Below, piece after piece: positions 29,140 to 36,988 of a DNA stretch of 64,000 bases. The stretch is from JACCZX01 sp963824935 (lineage in GTDB: Bacteria > Pseudomonadota > Gammaproteobacteria > Burkholderiales > Burkholderiaceae_F). Under the pieces are notes generated by a model. That model searched no databases. It was not told where the DNA came from and saw only the letters and a list, made by a program, of their open reading frames with translations. Position 1 is the first letter of the stretch. Each line of letters begins with the position of its first letter. Location: assembly GCA_963824935.1 (NCBI GenBank), contig CAWGRF010000009.1, positions 124,001-188,000 on the forward strand, in the 5' to 3' direction. A program made the translations under genes and the position numbers.

Positions 29140-29262
29140 GCTTTGTCCTAGGATATCGCCGCTATTCGCCGCTGTGGACGCTCCATTTACCCTACACGAG
29201 CAGGCGATGCGGGGCAATTCGGGAGGCACCGGAGCGCTTTGCGAATTGAGTCCCGCTCTGCG

Positions 29263-30651
29263 TCACTTTCCGATACAAAACCGGCTGAAGATCACACCGA
29301 GTAAGTCGTCGGCGGTAGTCTGGCCGGTGATTTCACCGATCGCGTTGCCGGCGAGCCGCAATTCTTCGGCGAACAGATCGAGTTGCGAATCGCCCAGCGC
29401 TGCGTGCTCAGCCGCGCGCGTCAGATGATCGCGTGCTCGATTGAGCGCCTGCACATGGCGCTCGCGTGCAAGGATCAGCGATTCGCCCGAGGTCTCACGC
29501 TCCCAGCCGGCGACCCGCCGCAACTCGCCGCGCAGCAGCTCGACCCCGGCGCCGGTCTTGGCGGATAGATAAACGCGCGCATCGTCGACGCGCGGTGAGG
29601 CGTCTATCAAGTCAATCTTGTTAAGCACGGTAACCAGCGGCACCGCGTGTCCGATGCGCTCGTTGACACGTTCCAGGACCGACGAGTCCTGACTCGATTG
29701 TGTTGCATCGACGATGTGCAGAACCACATCGGCGCGCTCGATCTCTGCCAGCGTGCGTGCGATCCCGAGCTGCTCAACTTCTTCGGCCGTTTCGCGCAGA
29801 CCCGCGGTATCGATCGCGTTCAGTGGAATGCCATCGACCTCGATCTGCTGTGAGATGCGGTCGCGCGTCGTGCCTGGATGAGCCGTGACAATCGCCACAT
29901 CGGCGCCTGCCAGCGCGTTCAGCAGACTCGATTTGCCGACATTCGGCGCCCCGACCAGCACGACGTTCAATCCGTCGCGCAGCAACGCGCCTTGTTGCGC
30001 CTGCTTCAGCAGCTGCTCCAGATCAGCGCGAATGCGCGCCAGCCGTCCGACCGCGTCCGAGCTCTGCAGAAAGTCGAGCTCTTCCTCCGGAAAATCGAGA
30101 GTGGCTTCGACCAGCGTGCGTAACTCGATCAGCGCCGAAGTCAACGCGTGTGCGCGCTGCGAAAATTCACCGGCGAGCGAGCGGACCGCGGCGCGGGCGG
30201 CGACCTCGGTCGACGCGTCGATCAGGTCGGCCACCGCTTCGGCCTGCGCCAGATCGAGGCGATCGTTCAAGAATGCACGCTGCGTGAATTCGCCCGGCGC
30301 GGCGATGCGCAATCCAATCTCGCGGCCCGCTTGCAGACAGCGCGCGACCAGCATCCGCAGCACGACCGGCCCGCCGTGGCCTTGCAATTCGAGTACGTTT
30401 TCGCCGGTATACGAATGCGGCGCCGGAAAATAAAGTGCGATGCCCTCGTCGATTTCAGTAGCGTCATCGGCCAGGAACCTGGCGTGCAACGCGCAACGAG
30501 GAACGAGGTCGGGCGCACGCGGACCGAGCACTGCTTCGATCACCGGTGCGATGGCAGTGCCCGAGATGCGGACGATTCCAATGCCGCCACGGCCGGGCCC
30601 GGTGGCAATGGCAACGATCGGATCATCGGCCGCCGTAGTATTCAACGTCAT
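29263..30651 (-). CDS. mnmE: tRNA modification GTPase MnmE (TrmE)
   Basis: 462 residues from the ATG at 30651, chosen because DPIVAIATGPGRGGIGIVRI should follow soon after the start; an upstream ATG at 30690 adds 13 basic residues. The N-terminal tetrahydrofolate-binding domain is followed by helices. The GTPase domain has GAPNVGKSSLLNALAG (G1), DTAGLRE (G3) and NKID (G4). The C-terminus is FCIGK, the conserved Cys motif. With MnmG it adds the carboxymethylaminomethyl group to U34 of certain tRNAs. Usual neighbour of yidC in the origin block. Confidence 0.97.
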   Translation of the reverse strand: MTLNTTAADDPIVAIATGPGRGGIGIVRISGTAIAPVIEAVLGPRAPDLVPRCALHARFLADDATEIDEGIALYFPAPHSYTGENVLELQGHGGPVVLRMLVARCLQAGREIGLRIAAPGEFTQRAFLNDRLDLAQAEAVADLIDASTEVAARAAVRSLAGEFSQRAHALTSALIELRTLVEATLDFPEEELDFLQSSDAVGRLARIRADLEQLLKQAQQGALLRDGLNVVLVGAPNVGKSSLLNALAGADVAIVTAHPGTTRDRISQQIEVDGIPLNAIDTAGLRETAEEVEQLGIARTLAEIERADVVLHIVDATQSSQDSSVLERVNERIGHAVPLVTVLNKIDLIDASPRVDDARVYLSAKTGAGVELLRGELRRVAGWERETSGESLILARERHVQALNRARDHLTRAAEHAALGDSQLDLFAEELRLAGNAIGEITGQTTADDLLGVIFSRFCIGK

Positions 30652-30737
30652 TTTGCGCGGCAGTGTACGGGCCGCGTGCGCGCGCTTCATACGGCAGACG
30701 ACGGCGCAAAATGACGCGCTGAGGAGCTCTATCGGAC

Positions 30738-31043
30738 ATGCCGAACGATCCGTTGAAGCAATACGGCCCGCCGCTTGCCGGCGTGTTGATCGCCGTCGTT
30801 TTGTCGGTCCTGGTTGCCGCTATGGTGGCGGGCCAGGTCGAAGGCCCATATCAAACGCGCGCGCTCGTTTACACCGGGTTTGTGCTGTGGGTCTTGCTGG
30901 GCGCGGGGGTGATTTTTGTTCTCGCGCACCGCGGCGAAGCTACGCGACTTTCCGTTGCACGCGTACTGCTCTGGGCCGCGAGCATCTGGTTATGGCCCAT
31001 CTTTCTTCTGCTGAGCCGCCGTCGCACCGGCGCTAACCGCTAA
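30738..31043 (+). CDS. Small membrane protein of unknown function
   Basis: 101 residues with three hydrophobic segments (about 13-32, 43-63, 77-94). It is preceded by a GAGGAG-like ribosome-binding site about 10 bases upstream. I do not recognise a family. It lies on the opposite strand between mnmE and yidC, a position where most relatives have nothing, and its stop overlaps the yidC stop by four bases. The coherent membrane profile and the ribosome-binding site favour a real gene. Confidence 0.65.
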   Translation: MPNDPLKQYGPPLAGVLIAVVLSVLVAAMVAGQVEGPYQTRALVYTGFVLWVLLGAGVIFVLAHRGEATRLSVARVLLWAASIWLWPIFLLLSRRRTGANR

Positions 31044-32770
31044 CCGGGCCGCTTGGCCTTCGCTATCTGCCGCGTGACGTACCACTGCTGCGCAATCGAC
31101 AGAATGTTGTTGGTCAGCCAATAGAGAACCAGGCCCGCCGGGAAGAAAAAGAACATCACGCCGAAAATCAGCGGCATCAGCATCATCACTCGTGCCTGCA
31201 CCGGATCGGGCGGAGTCGGATTCAGTTTGTACTGAATCCACATGGTCGCCATCATCAGCAGCGGCAAGATGAACCACGCATCGGGTGTCGCCAGATCTTT
31301 AACCCACAAGATCCACGGTGCGTTGCGCATTTCGACACTGGCCAGCAGCACCCAGTAGAGCGCGATGAACACCGGAATCTGCACCAGGATCGGGAGGCAA
31401 CCGCCGAGCGGGTTGATCTTCTCGGTCTTGTACAGCTCCATCATCGCGACATTCATCTTCTGCTTGTCGTCGCCGTACTGCTCGCGGATTTTCATCATCC
31501 GCGGCGTCACTTCCTTCATCCTTGCCATTGACTTATAGCTGGCGGCCGACAGCGGATAAAACGCCGCTTTGATCAGCACCGTCAGCAACACGATTGCCCA
31601 ACCCCAGTTGCCGACGATGCCGTGCAGAAATGCAAGCAACGCGTAAATCGGCTTCGCGAGAACCGTCAGCCACCCGTAGTCAACCACCAGATCCAGGCCG
31701 GGTGCGATCTTCTCCAAGGTGTTCTGATCCTGCGGTCCGACGTACAGCGTCGATTGAAACGTAGTCGATGTATTCGGCGCCAGCGTCGGCAGCGCAGCGA
31801 TGCTGCCGATCGAATACAGGTTCTTGTCGACCAGGCGCGCGTAGTACTCGCGCTTGACACCAGTGGGCGGCACCCACGCCGACACGAAGTAGTGCTGAAT
31901 CATTCCGATCCAGCCGTCGTCGGCGGCTGTCGGCAACTGCACCTTGTTCTTTTCGATGTCAGAAAACTCGACCTTGCGGAATTTGTCCTGCTCGGTGTAA
32001 AGCGCCGGCCCCGTGTACACGTAGTACAAGGCTGATTCACCTTCGGGCTTGTTGCCGTCGCGCGTCAGTTGCAAGTAAACCGATGGCGCCAGTGGCTTAT
32101 CGGTCAGATTGACGACTTCGTGCTTGACGTCCACGTCGTAACGGCCGCGGTGAAACGTATACGTCTTGGTGACGCGCACGCCGCCGTTTTCGGCGCTAAA
32201 GCGCACATCCAGACGGTCCTGGCCGGAAGCAAGCTCGGTCTGGCCACCGGCAAACGTAAACGGCGTGCGGTGATTCGGAAAATCGCCGCCGACAATTCCG
32301 CTTTGCGCCACATACACGCGGCTGGGCCCGACATCCAGCAGCACAGTGGTTGCATCACGATCGTGCTTCCTGCCGGTTACAAGACCGATCAGCCCGCTCG
32401 CAGTCCAGTCGGGCGCCACCGGCTGCTTCAGCAGCTCGACCCTCGAAACGACTGCACCGAGCGGACTAATCGACGCACGCATTAAATCGGTTTGGACGAC
32501 AACCGGCGCTGCAGACGGCAGCTTGGGCGTCGGTGTCGCATCGATCACCGACGGTGCGACCGCGGGAGCAGACGCCTGTGGCACGGCTGCGCTGCTCGGG
32601 ACTGTCGCCGTGGGAGCACCGGTCGGCGACGCGGGTGCGGTTGCTTGCGGTGTCGGCGCAGTGCCGAACAGCGCCGGCTTTCCGTTGTAAACCTGCCAGC
32701 GGTCCCATAACAGAAAGAGCGAAAGGCCGAAAAAAGCCAGCAGCAGCGAACGCCGGATATCAGTGCCCAT
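31040..32770 (-). CDS. yidC: Membrane protein insertase YidC
   Basis: 576 residues. It inserts and folds inner-membrane proteins, alone or with SecYEG. The start at 32770 gives MGTDIRRSLLLAFFGLSLFL as first membrane helix; the longer in-frame start at 32905 overlaps yidD and is rejected. A Pro/Ala-rich linker (about 35-85) precedes the large periplasmic domain, which is followed by the conserved insertase core (LHGIVGNWGWAIVLLTVLIK, GGCLPILVQIPVFIALYWVL). Normal length and synteny. Confidence 0.97.
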   Translation of the reverse strand: MGTDIRRSLLLAFFGLSLFLLWDRWQVYNGKPALFGTAPTPQATAPASPTGAPTATVPSSAAVPQASAPAVAPSVIDATPTPKLPSAAPVVVQTDLMRASISPLGAVVSRVELLKQPVAPDWTASGLIGLVTGRKHDRDATTVLLDVGPSRVYVAQSGIVGGDFPNHRTPFTFAGGQTELASGQDRLDVRFSAENGGVRVTKTYTFHRGRYDVDVKHEVVNLTDKPLAPSVYLQLTRDGNKPEGESALYYVYTGPALYTEQDKFRKVEFSDIEKNKVQLPTAADDGWIGMIQHYFVSAWVPPTGVKREYYARLVDKNLYSIGSIAALPTLAPNTSTTFQSTLYVGPQDQNTLEKIAPGLDLVVDYGWLTVLAKPIYALLAFLHGIVGNWGWAIVLLTVLIKAAFYPLSAASYKSMARMKEVTPRMMKIREQYGDDKQKMNVAMMELYKTEKINPLGGCLPILVQIPVFIALYWVLLASVEMRNAPWILWVKDLATPDAWFILPLLMMATMWIQYKLNPTPPDPVQARVMMLMPLIFGVMFFFFPAGLVLYWLTNNILSIAQQWYVTRQIAKAKRPG

Positions 32771-33059
32771 GATCGGATTCGATCCAAGTAGTAGGTGAGC
32801 GCGACGGCGCGTGACTCTGATGGCGCCAGCAGCGCCAGCTAAATCGGTGTGGCACCGGATCGACGCCGCCCGCGCTGTACGGATGGCAGCGTGCCAGTCG
32901 CGCAAGCATCATCCAGCCGCCACGCAGCGCGCCGTGTCGTTCAACGGCTCCCAGCGCGTATTCGGAGCATGTCGGCCAGTAGCGGCAGCTGTTGCCGATC
33001 CACGGCGACAGAGCGAATCGATAGCCGCGAATCGCTGCCAGCAAAATCGTCCGGATCAT
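32760..33059 (-). CDS. yidD: Membrane protein insertion efficiency factor YidD
   Basis: 99 residues. The ATG at 33059 gives MIRTILLAAIRGYRFALSPW and the hallmark SCRYWPTCSEYALGAVERHG with its conserved Cys residues, then RCHPYSAGGVDPVP. A longer start at 33125 would overlap rnpA. The stop overlaps the yidC start by 11 bases. It helps YidC-dependent insertion. Standard place between rnpA and yidC. Confidence 0.95.
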   Translation of the reverse strand: MIRTILLAAIRGYRFALSPWIGNSCRYWPTCSEYALGAVERHGALRGGWMMLARLARCHPYSAGGVDPVPHRFSWRCWRHQSHAPSRSPTTWIESDHGH

Positions 33060-33121
33060 CGTCTCCGTTTTGACAGTCGTTCGAGTCTTAGCAATCGCTA
33101 GTCTTGGCGATCTTCTAATGG

Positions 33122-33619
33122 TCACTTCAGTTCATCCGCCCGCTCGCGCGATCGCTCTCGCAACTCGGTCAGCAATTGTTCCAACAGCGCGTCTGCTTCG
33201 ACCCTTAACTGGCGCCGCCATTGCGTCACCGCAAGGGCGCGGCCGTTCTCATCGGTCAGCGATGATTTCAGGCGCAGCGTGACGTCGATGCCCGCGCGAG
33301 CCTCCGCTGCGCAGCGCTCGAATTCACCCGCCCGGTGCCGGCAAGCTTCACGCACGATACGTTTTATCAAGGTCCGGTCGACTGCGCGACGCGCGTTGCG
33401 CTTGCCGACCGTAACCCCGAACCGAACCCGACACGCGTTGCTCGGAGGTATACCGGGTACGGTCCACGCCGCGTTTACCGACAAAAAGCGCCGCGCGGCG
33501 CGAATCGATTGTGTGCGCGGCGCAGCCAAGACCGCCGCAAAGTCGGCGGAAGTCTTGAGCCGGCGCGTCCGGGCAAAGTGATAACGGTCATCATCGGCGG
33601 TCACTTTGAAAGTGAGCAA
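33122..33619 (-). CDS. rnpA: Ribonuclease P protein component
   Basis: 165 residues, somewhat longer than the usual 110-130 because of extensions at both ends. The core begins at RRLKTSADFAAVLA and includes the RNR motif region GKRNARRAVDRTLIKRIVRE that binds the M1 RNA. It processes the 5' leader of pre-tRNAs with the catalytic RNA. It lies 60 bases after rpmH, with which it is normally co-transcribed. Confidence 0.95.
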   Translation of the reverse strand: MLTFKVTADDDRYHFARTRRLKTSADFAAVLAAPRTQSIRAARRFLSVNAAWTVPGIPPSNACRVRFGVTVGKRNARRAVDRTLIKRIVREACRHRAGEFERCAAEARAGIDVTLRLKSSLTDENGRALAVTQWRRQLRVEADALLEQLLTELRERSRERADELK

Positions 33620-33679
33620 GCGGAGGAGCCCGCCCGGGCGCCTACCGTCCTATCGTGGCCGCGCGTGTAAGCCCGCGTG

Positions 33680-33820
33680 TCAGACCGCGAGGCGCTGCCG
33701 GCCTTTGGCGCGGCGTGCAGCGATCACGGCGCGACCGCCGCGTGATTTCATGCGCACCAGAAATCCGTGCGTGCGGGCGCGCTTGACTTTCGATGGTTGG
33801 TAGGTTCGTTTGGTGGCCAT
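33680..33820 (-). CDS. rpmH: 50S ribosomal protein L34
   Basis: 46 residues. MATKRTYQPSKVKRARTHGF is the typical L34 start and the protein ends KGRQRLAV. It has the expected small, very basic composition. It is the first gene of the leftward rpmH-rnpA-yidD-yidC-mnmE series. A longer in-frame reading from 33919 has no homology and is rejected. Confidence 0.97.
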   Translation of the reverse strand: MATKRTYQPSKVKRARTHGFLVRMKSRGGRAVIAARRAKGRQRLAV

Positions 33821-34208
33821 CACATTCTCTGCGTGTTTCGTTGTTTCGCATACCGGGTTGCCCTGCGCCGCGATGTCGATCAGAGAGCCACCAAGGCGGG
33901 CAACGAAAAAGCGCATCATTAGACGCGATCCGGCGAATCGCTGTCAAACCGGTGCTGCACGCGATGCCGTGCGCCCCGCAGCATCAAAAAGCCTGGGTAC
34001 ATGGCGATCTGCTGTGGATAACTGGGTGCGGCACGGGTAGAATTCATGGCTTCGTCGATAGCGATGCACATCCGGCAGCGCTGTATCGGAGGCAAGGATG
34101 CAACTGTCGACGACCGGGCGAAGGCAATGCCGATACGCGCACCGCATCCGCGCGCAGGCGGTGAGCACTTTCGTAAACATAAAAAGCTAGCCGCGGGGCC
34201 GGAAAGCA
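33821..34208. promoter_or_regulatory. dnaA: rpmH-dnaA divergent intergenic region with a DnaA box
   Basis: 388 bases between the divergent rpmH and dnaA starts. A perfect DnaA box, TGTGGATAA (reverse of TTATCCACA), lies at 34013-34021. It can serve in dnaA autoregulation and perhaps in origin function. Promoters for both directions must be here; I did not assign exact -35/-10 sites. Confidence 0.75.
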
Positions 34209-35576
34209 ATGATGCACCTATGGAATGACTGCTCGCGGATTCTTGAGAGCGAGTTAACGCCACAACAATTCTCAGCCTGGATCAAACCTCTTAAAGCGCT
34301 CGACTTCGATGAGTCGACCGCCACCCTGACAATCGGTGCTCCCAACCGCCTGAAGCTCGATGCGATTCGGTCGCAGTTTTCCGAGCAGATTGCCGGAGCT
34401 GTGTCGCGCGTCATGCAGCGCCCGATCTGCATCGTATTTGCCGTCGAGGGCGGTTACGCGGGCTTGCAATTTCCGCTCAATGGTGCACCCACTGATGACG
34501 CGGCGGCCGCAACACTCGGCGCGCAGGTGGCAGCGCCGGATACCGAACAGCTCGAGCGCGCACGGCTGAATCCGAATTTGAGCTTCGAAACTTTCGTGAC
34601 TGGCAAGGCCAATCAATTGGCACGCGCCGCCGCGATGCAAATTGCCGAGAATCCAGGCGGCTCATACAACCCGCTGTTCCTGTACGGTGGCGTTGGACTC
34701 GGCAAGACTCACCTGATTCATGCGGTAGGCAACGCCGTTCTGGCGCGCTCGCGCGTGGCCAAGGTGCGTTACATCCACGCCGAGCAATATGTCAGCGACG
34801 TCGTACGCGCTTATCAGCGCAAGGCGTTTGACGATTTCAAGCGCTACTACCACTCGCTCGATCTGCTGTTAATCGACGATATCCAGTTTTTTGCCGGTAA
34901 GGCGCGCACGCAGGAAGAGTTCTTCTATGCGTTCGAGGCGCTGGTCGCGGGTCGCAAGCAAATCATCATTACCAGCGACACCTATCCGAAAGAGCTGAAG
35001 GATATGGAAGATCGGCTGGTGTCGCGCTTTGCGTCCGGATTAACGGTCGCGATCGAGCCGCCCGAACTCGAAATGCGAGTCGCGATTCTGCTGAAGAAGG
35101 CAGAGGTCGAAGGCGCGCAGCTAAAAGAGGACGTTGCCTTCTTCATTGCCAAGAATCTGCGCAGCAATGTGCGAGAGCTGGAAGGTGCGCTACGCAAAGT
35201 GATGGCGTACTCGTCGTTTCACGGAAGGCTCATCACGGTCGAAGTTGCCCGCGAGGCACTCAAGGATCTACTGTCGGCATCGACTGCGCAGGTCACGGTA
35301 GAGCTGATTCAAAAGACGGTCGCGGATTACTACAAGATCAAGGTCGCCGATATGTACAGCAAGCGGCGGCCGACTGCGATCGCGCTGCCGCGGCAGGTGG
35401 CGATGTATCTAGCCAAGGAGCTGACGCAAAAGAGTCTGCCGGAAGTTGGCGAACTGTTTGGCGGTCGCGATCACACGACCGTGCTGCACGCGGTGCGCAA
35501 GATCGGCGGCGAGCGCACCAAGAATCCGGAAATGAATCACGCGCTACATGTGCTCGAGCAGACACTCAAGGGTTGA
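34209..35576 (+). CDS. dnaA: Chromosomal replication initiator protein DnaA
   Basis: 455 residues. Domain I covers about residues 1-90 (WNDCSRILESELTPQQFSAW), and a short variable domain II follows. The AAA+ domain has Walker A GGVGLGKTHLIHAVGN and Walker B LLLIDDIQFF. The C-terminal DNA-binding domain has the DnaA signature GGRDHTTVLHAVRKIGGER. It binds DnaA boxes and melts the origin. Two consecutive ATG codons are at the start; the first is taken. Intact and of normal length. Confidence 0.98.
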   Translation: MMHLWNDCSRILESELTPQQFSAWIKPLKALDFDESTATLTIGAPNRLKLDAIRSQFSEQIAGAVSRVMQRPICIVFAVEGGYAGLQFPLNGAPTDDAAAATLGAQVAAPDTEQLERARLNPNLSFETFVTGKANQLARAAAMQIAENPGGSYNPLFLYGGVGLGKTHLIHAVGNAVLARSRVAKVRYIHAEQYVSDVVRAYQRKAFDDFKRYYHSLDLLLIDDIQFFAGKARTQEEFFYAFEALVAGRKQIIITSDTYPKELKDMEDRLVSRFASGLTVAIEPPELEMRVAILLKKAEVEGAQLKEDVAFFIAKNLRSNVRELEGALRKVMAYSSFHGRLITVEVAREALKDLLSASTAQVTVELIQKTVADYYKIKVADMYSKRRPTAIALPRQVAMYLAKELTQKSLPEVGELFGGRDHTTVLHAVRKIGGERTKNPEMNHALHVLEQTLKG

Positions 35577-35850
35577 CGGCTCGATGCGGTCTCTGCAGTT
35601 GTTATAACGAACCTGTGGACAGGTGCCTATCAGTGAAGGATAGATGTGGACGGTTTGAGCTTGCCGCAGCTGTCGTGCGCAAGTTGTTCTTTTCGTCCAC
35701 AGCAACCTCACATCGATGCAGGCGGCTTGTCCACAGCTTTCAAATGACAGGAAGTGCCTGATGCATTGGCGTTCGTTGCGCTTGTCCCCAGGGCAATGCG
35801 TGCATTACTACTAGTTACTTACTATGAAGATGAAGAAAAGGAATTAAGGA
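35577..35850. other. Probable replication origin (oriC) between dnaA and dnaN
   Basis: 274 bases with at least five DnaA-box-like 9-mers. These are CTGTCCACA (reverse strand, 35614-35622), CCGTCCACA (reverse, 35645-35653), TCGTCCACA (35693-35701), TTGTCCACA (35727-35735) and TTGTCCCCA (35782-35790). The stretch 35803-35850 is clearly AT-richer than its surroundings and could be the unwinding element. Location next to dnaA, clustering and spacing support oriC. Confidence 0.75.
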
Positions 35851-36951
35851 ATGCAACTCGTCAAAGCGAATCGTGATGCGTTGCTAAAACCGCTGCAGGT
35901 GGTCAGCGGTATTGTCGAGCGGCGGCAAACCTTGCCGATCCTAGCCAATATCCTGGTGCGCAAGGATGGCGAGAAGGTGTCGTTTACCGCTACCGATCTG
36001 GAAATTCAGATTCAGACCAGCGCCGATATCGGTGCCGGCAAAGAAGCGGCCGCAACAACCATTGCCGCGCGCAAACTGGTCGACATCCTGCGAGCGTTAC
36101 CCGATGCGGACGTGCAGATGTCACTCACCAACAAGAAAATGGCCGTTGCCAGCGGCAATAGCCGCTTCAATCTGCAGACGCTGGCGGCCGAAGAGTTTCC
36201 GACAGTAGCGCAGGCCGAATTCACGGCCGATTTTTCACTGCCAGCAGCCACATTGAAGTACCTGCTCGGCATGGTTCATTTCGCGATGGCGCAGCAGGAT
36301 ATTCGCTACTACCTCAACGGCATGTTGCTGGTGGTTGACGGCACCACGGTACGAGCGGTGGCCACCGATGGTCACAGACTGGCGCTGGCCGAAGTCAACA
36401 AGAGCGACGCGTCGAACAAGATCGAAGCGATCGTGCCACGCAAGACGATCCTCGAACTGGCGCGGCTTCTGCCGGATACGGATGATTTGGTCCGCGTGCA
36501 AATGGCCCCCAATCAAGCCAAGTTCAGCTTCGGTGACATCGAGCTGATTTCAAAGCTGGTCGAGGGCAAGTTTCCCGATTACCAGCGCGTAGTGCCGGCC
36601 GCCAACTCCAAGGTTTTTGCCATCAACCGCGAAGACCTGATGCATGCGCTGCAACGCGCGGCGATATTGACTACCGACAAATTCAAGGGCGTGCGCATGC
36701 TTCTTGGTGCTGGCAGCCTCAAGATCAATTCGACCAACGCCGATCAGGAAGACGCGCAGGAAGAATTGGAGATCAGCTACCAGGGCGAGCCTCTTGATAT
36801 TGGCTTTAACGTCAACTATCTATTGGATGTGCTTGCCAATTTGAAGAATGACGAGGTCAGCTTTTCGCTCGGCGACTCCCTCGGCAGCGCGCTGGTCACG
36901 ATGCCAAATTCCGACAAGTTCAAGTACGTCGTGATGCCGATGCGGATATAG
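35851..36951 (+). CDS. dnaN: DNA polymerase III subunit beta (sliding clamp)
   Basis: 366 residues, the standard clamp length, with three similar domains. Recognisable parts are MQLVKANRDALLKPLQVVSG, RQTLPILANILV, RAVATDGHRLALAEV and the C-terminal KFKYVVMPMRI. It tethers the polymerase to DNA. It is preceded by an AAGGA ribosome-binding site and by the origin region. Intact. Confidence 0.98.
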   Translation: MQLVKANRDALLKPLQVVSGIVERRQTLPILANILVRKDGEKVSFTATDLEIQIQTSADIGAGKEAAATTIAARKLVDILRALPDADVQMSLTNKKMAVASGNSRFNLQTLAAEEFPTVAQAEFTADFSLPAATLKYLLGMVHFAMAQQDIRYYLNGMLLVVDGTTVRAVATDGHRLALAEVNKSDASNKIEAIVPRKTILELARLLPDTDDLVRVQMAPNQAKFSFGDIELISKLVEGKFPDYQRVVPAANSKVFAINREDLMHALQRAAILTTDKFKGVRMLLGAGSLKINSTNADQEDAQEELEISYQGEPLDIGFNVNYLLDVLANLKNDEVSFSLGDSLGSALVTMPNSDKFKYVVMPMRI

Positions 36952-36988
36952 CAAGCACGAGCATGCGAGCCCAGTAGCGATTTTCGAA

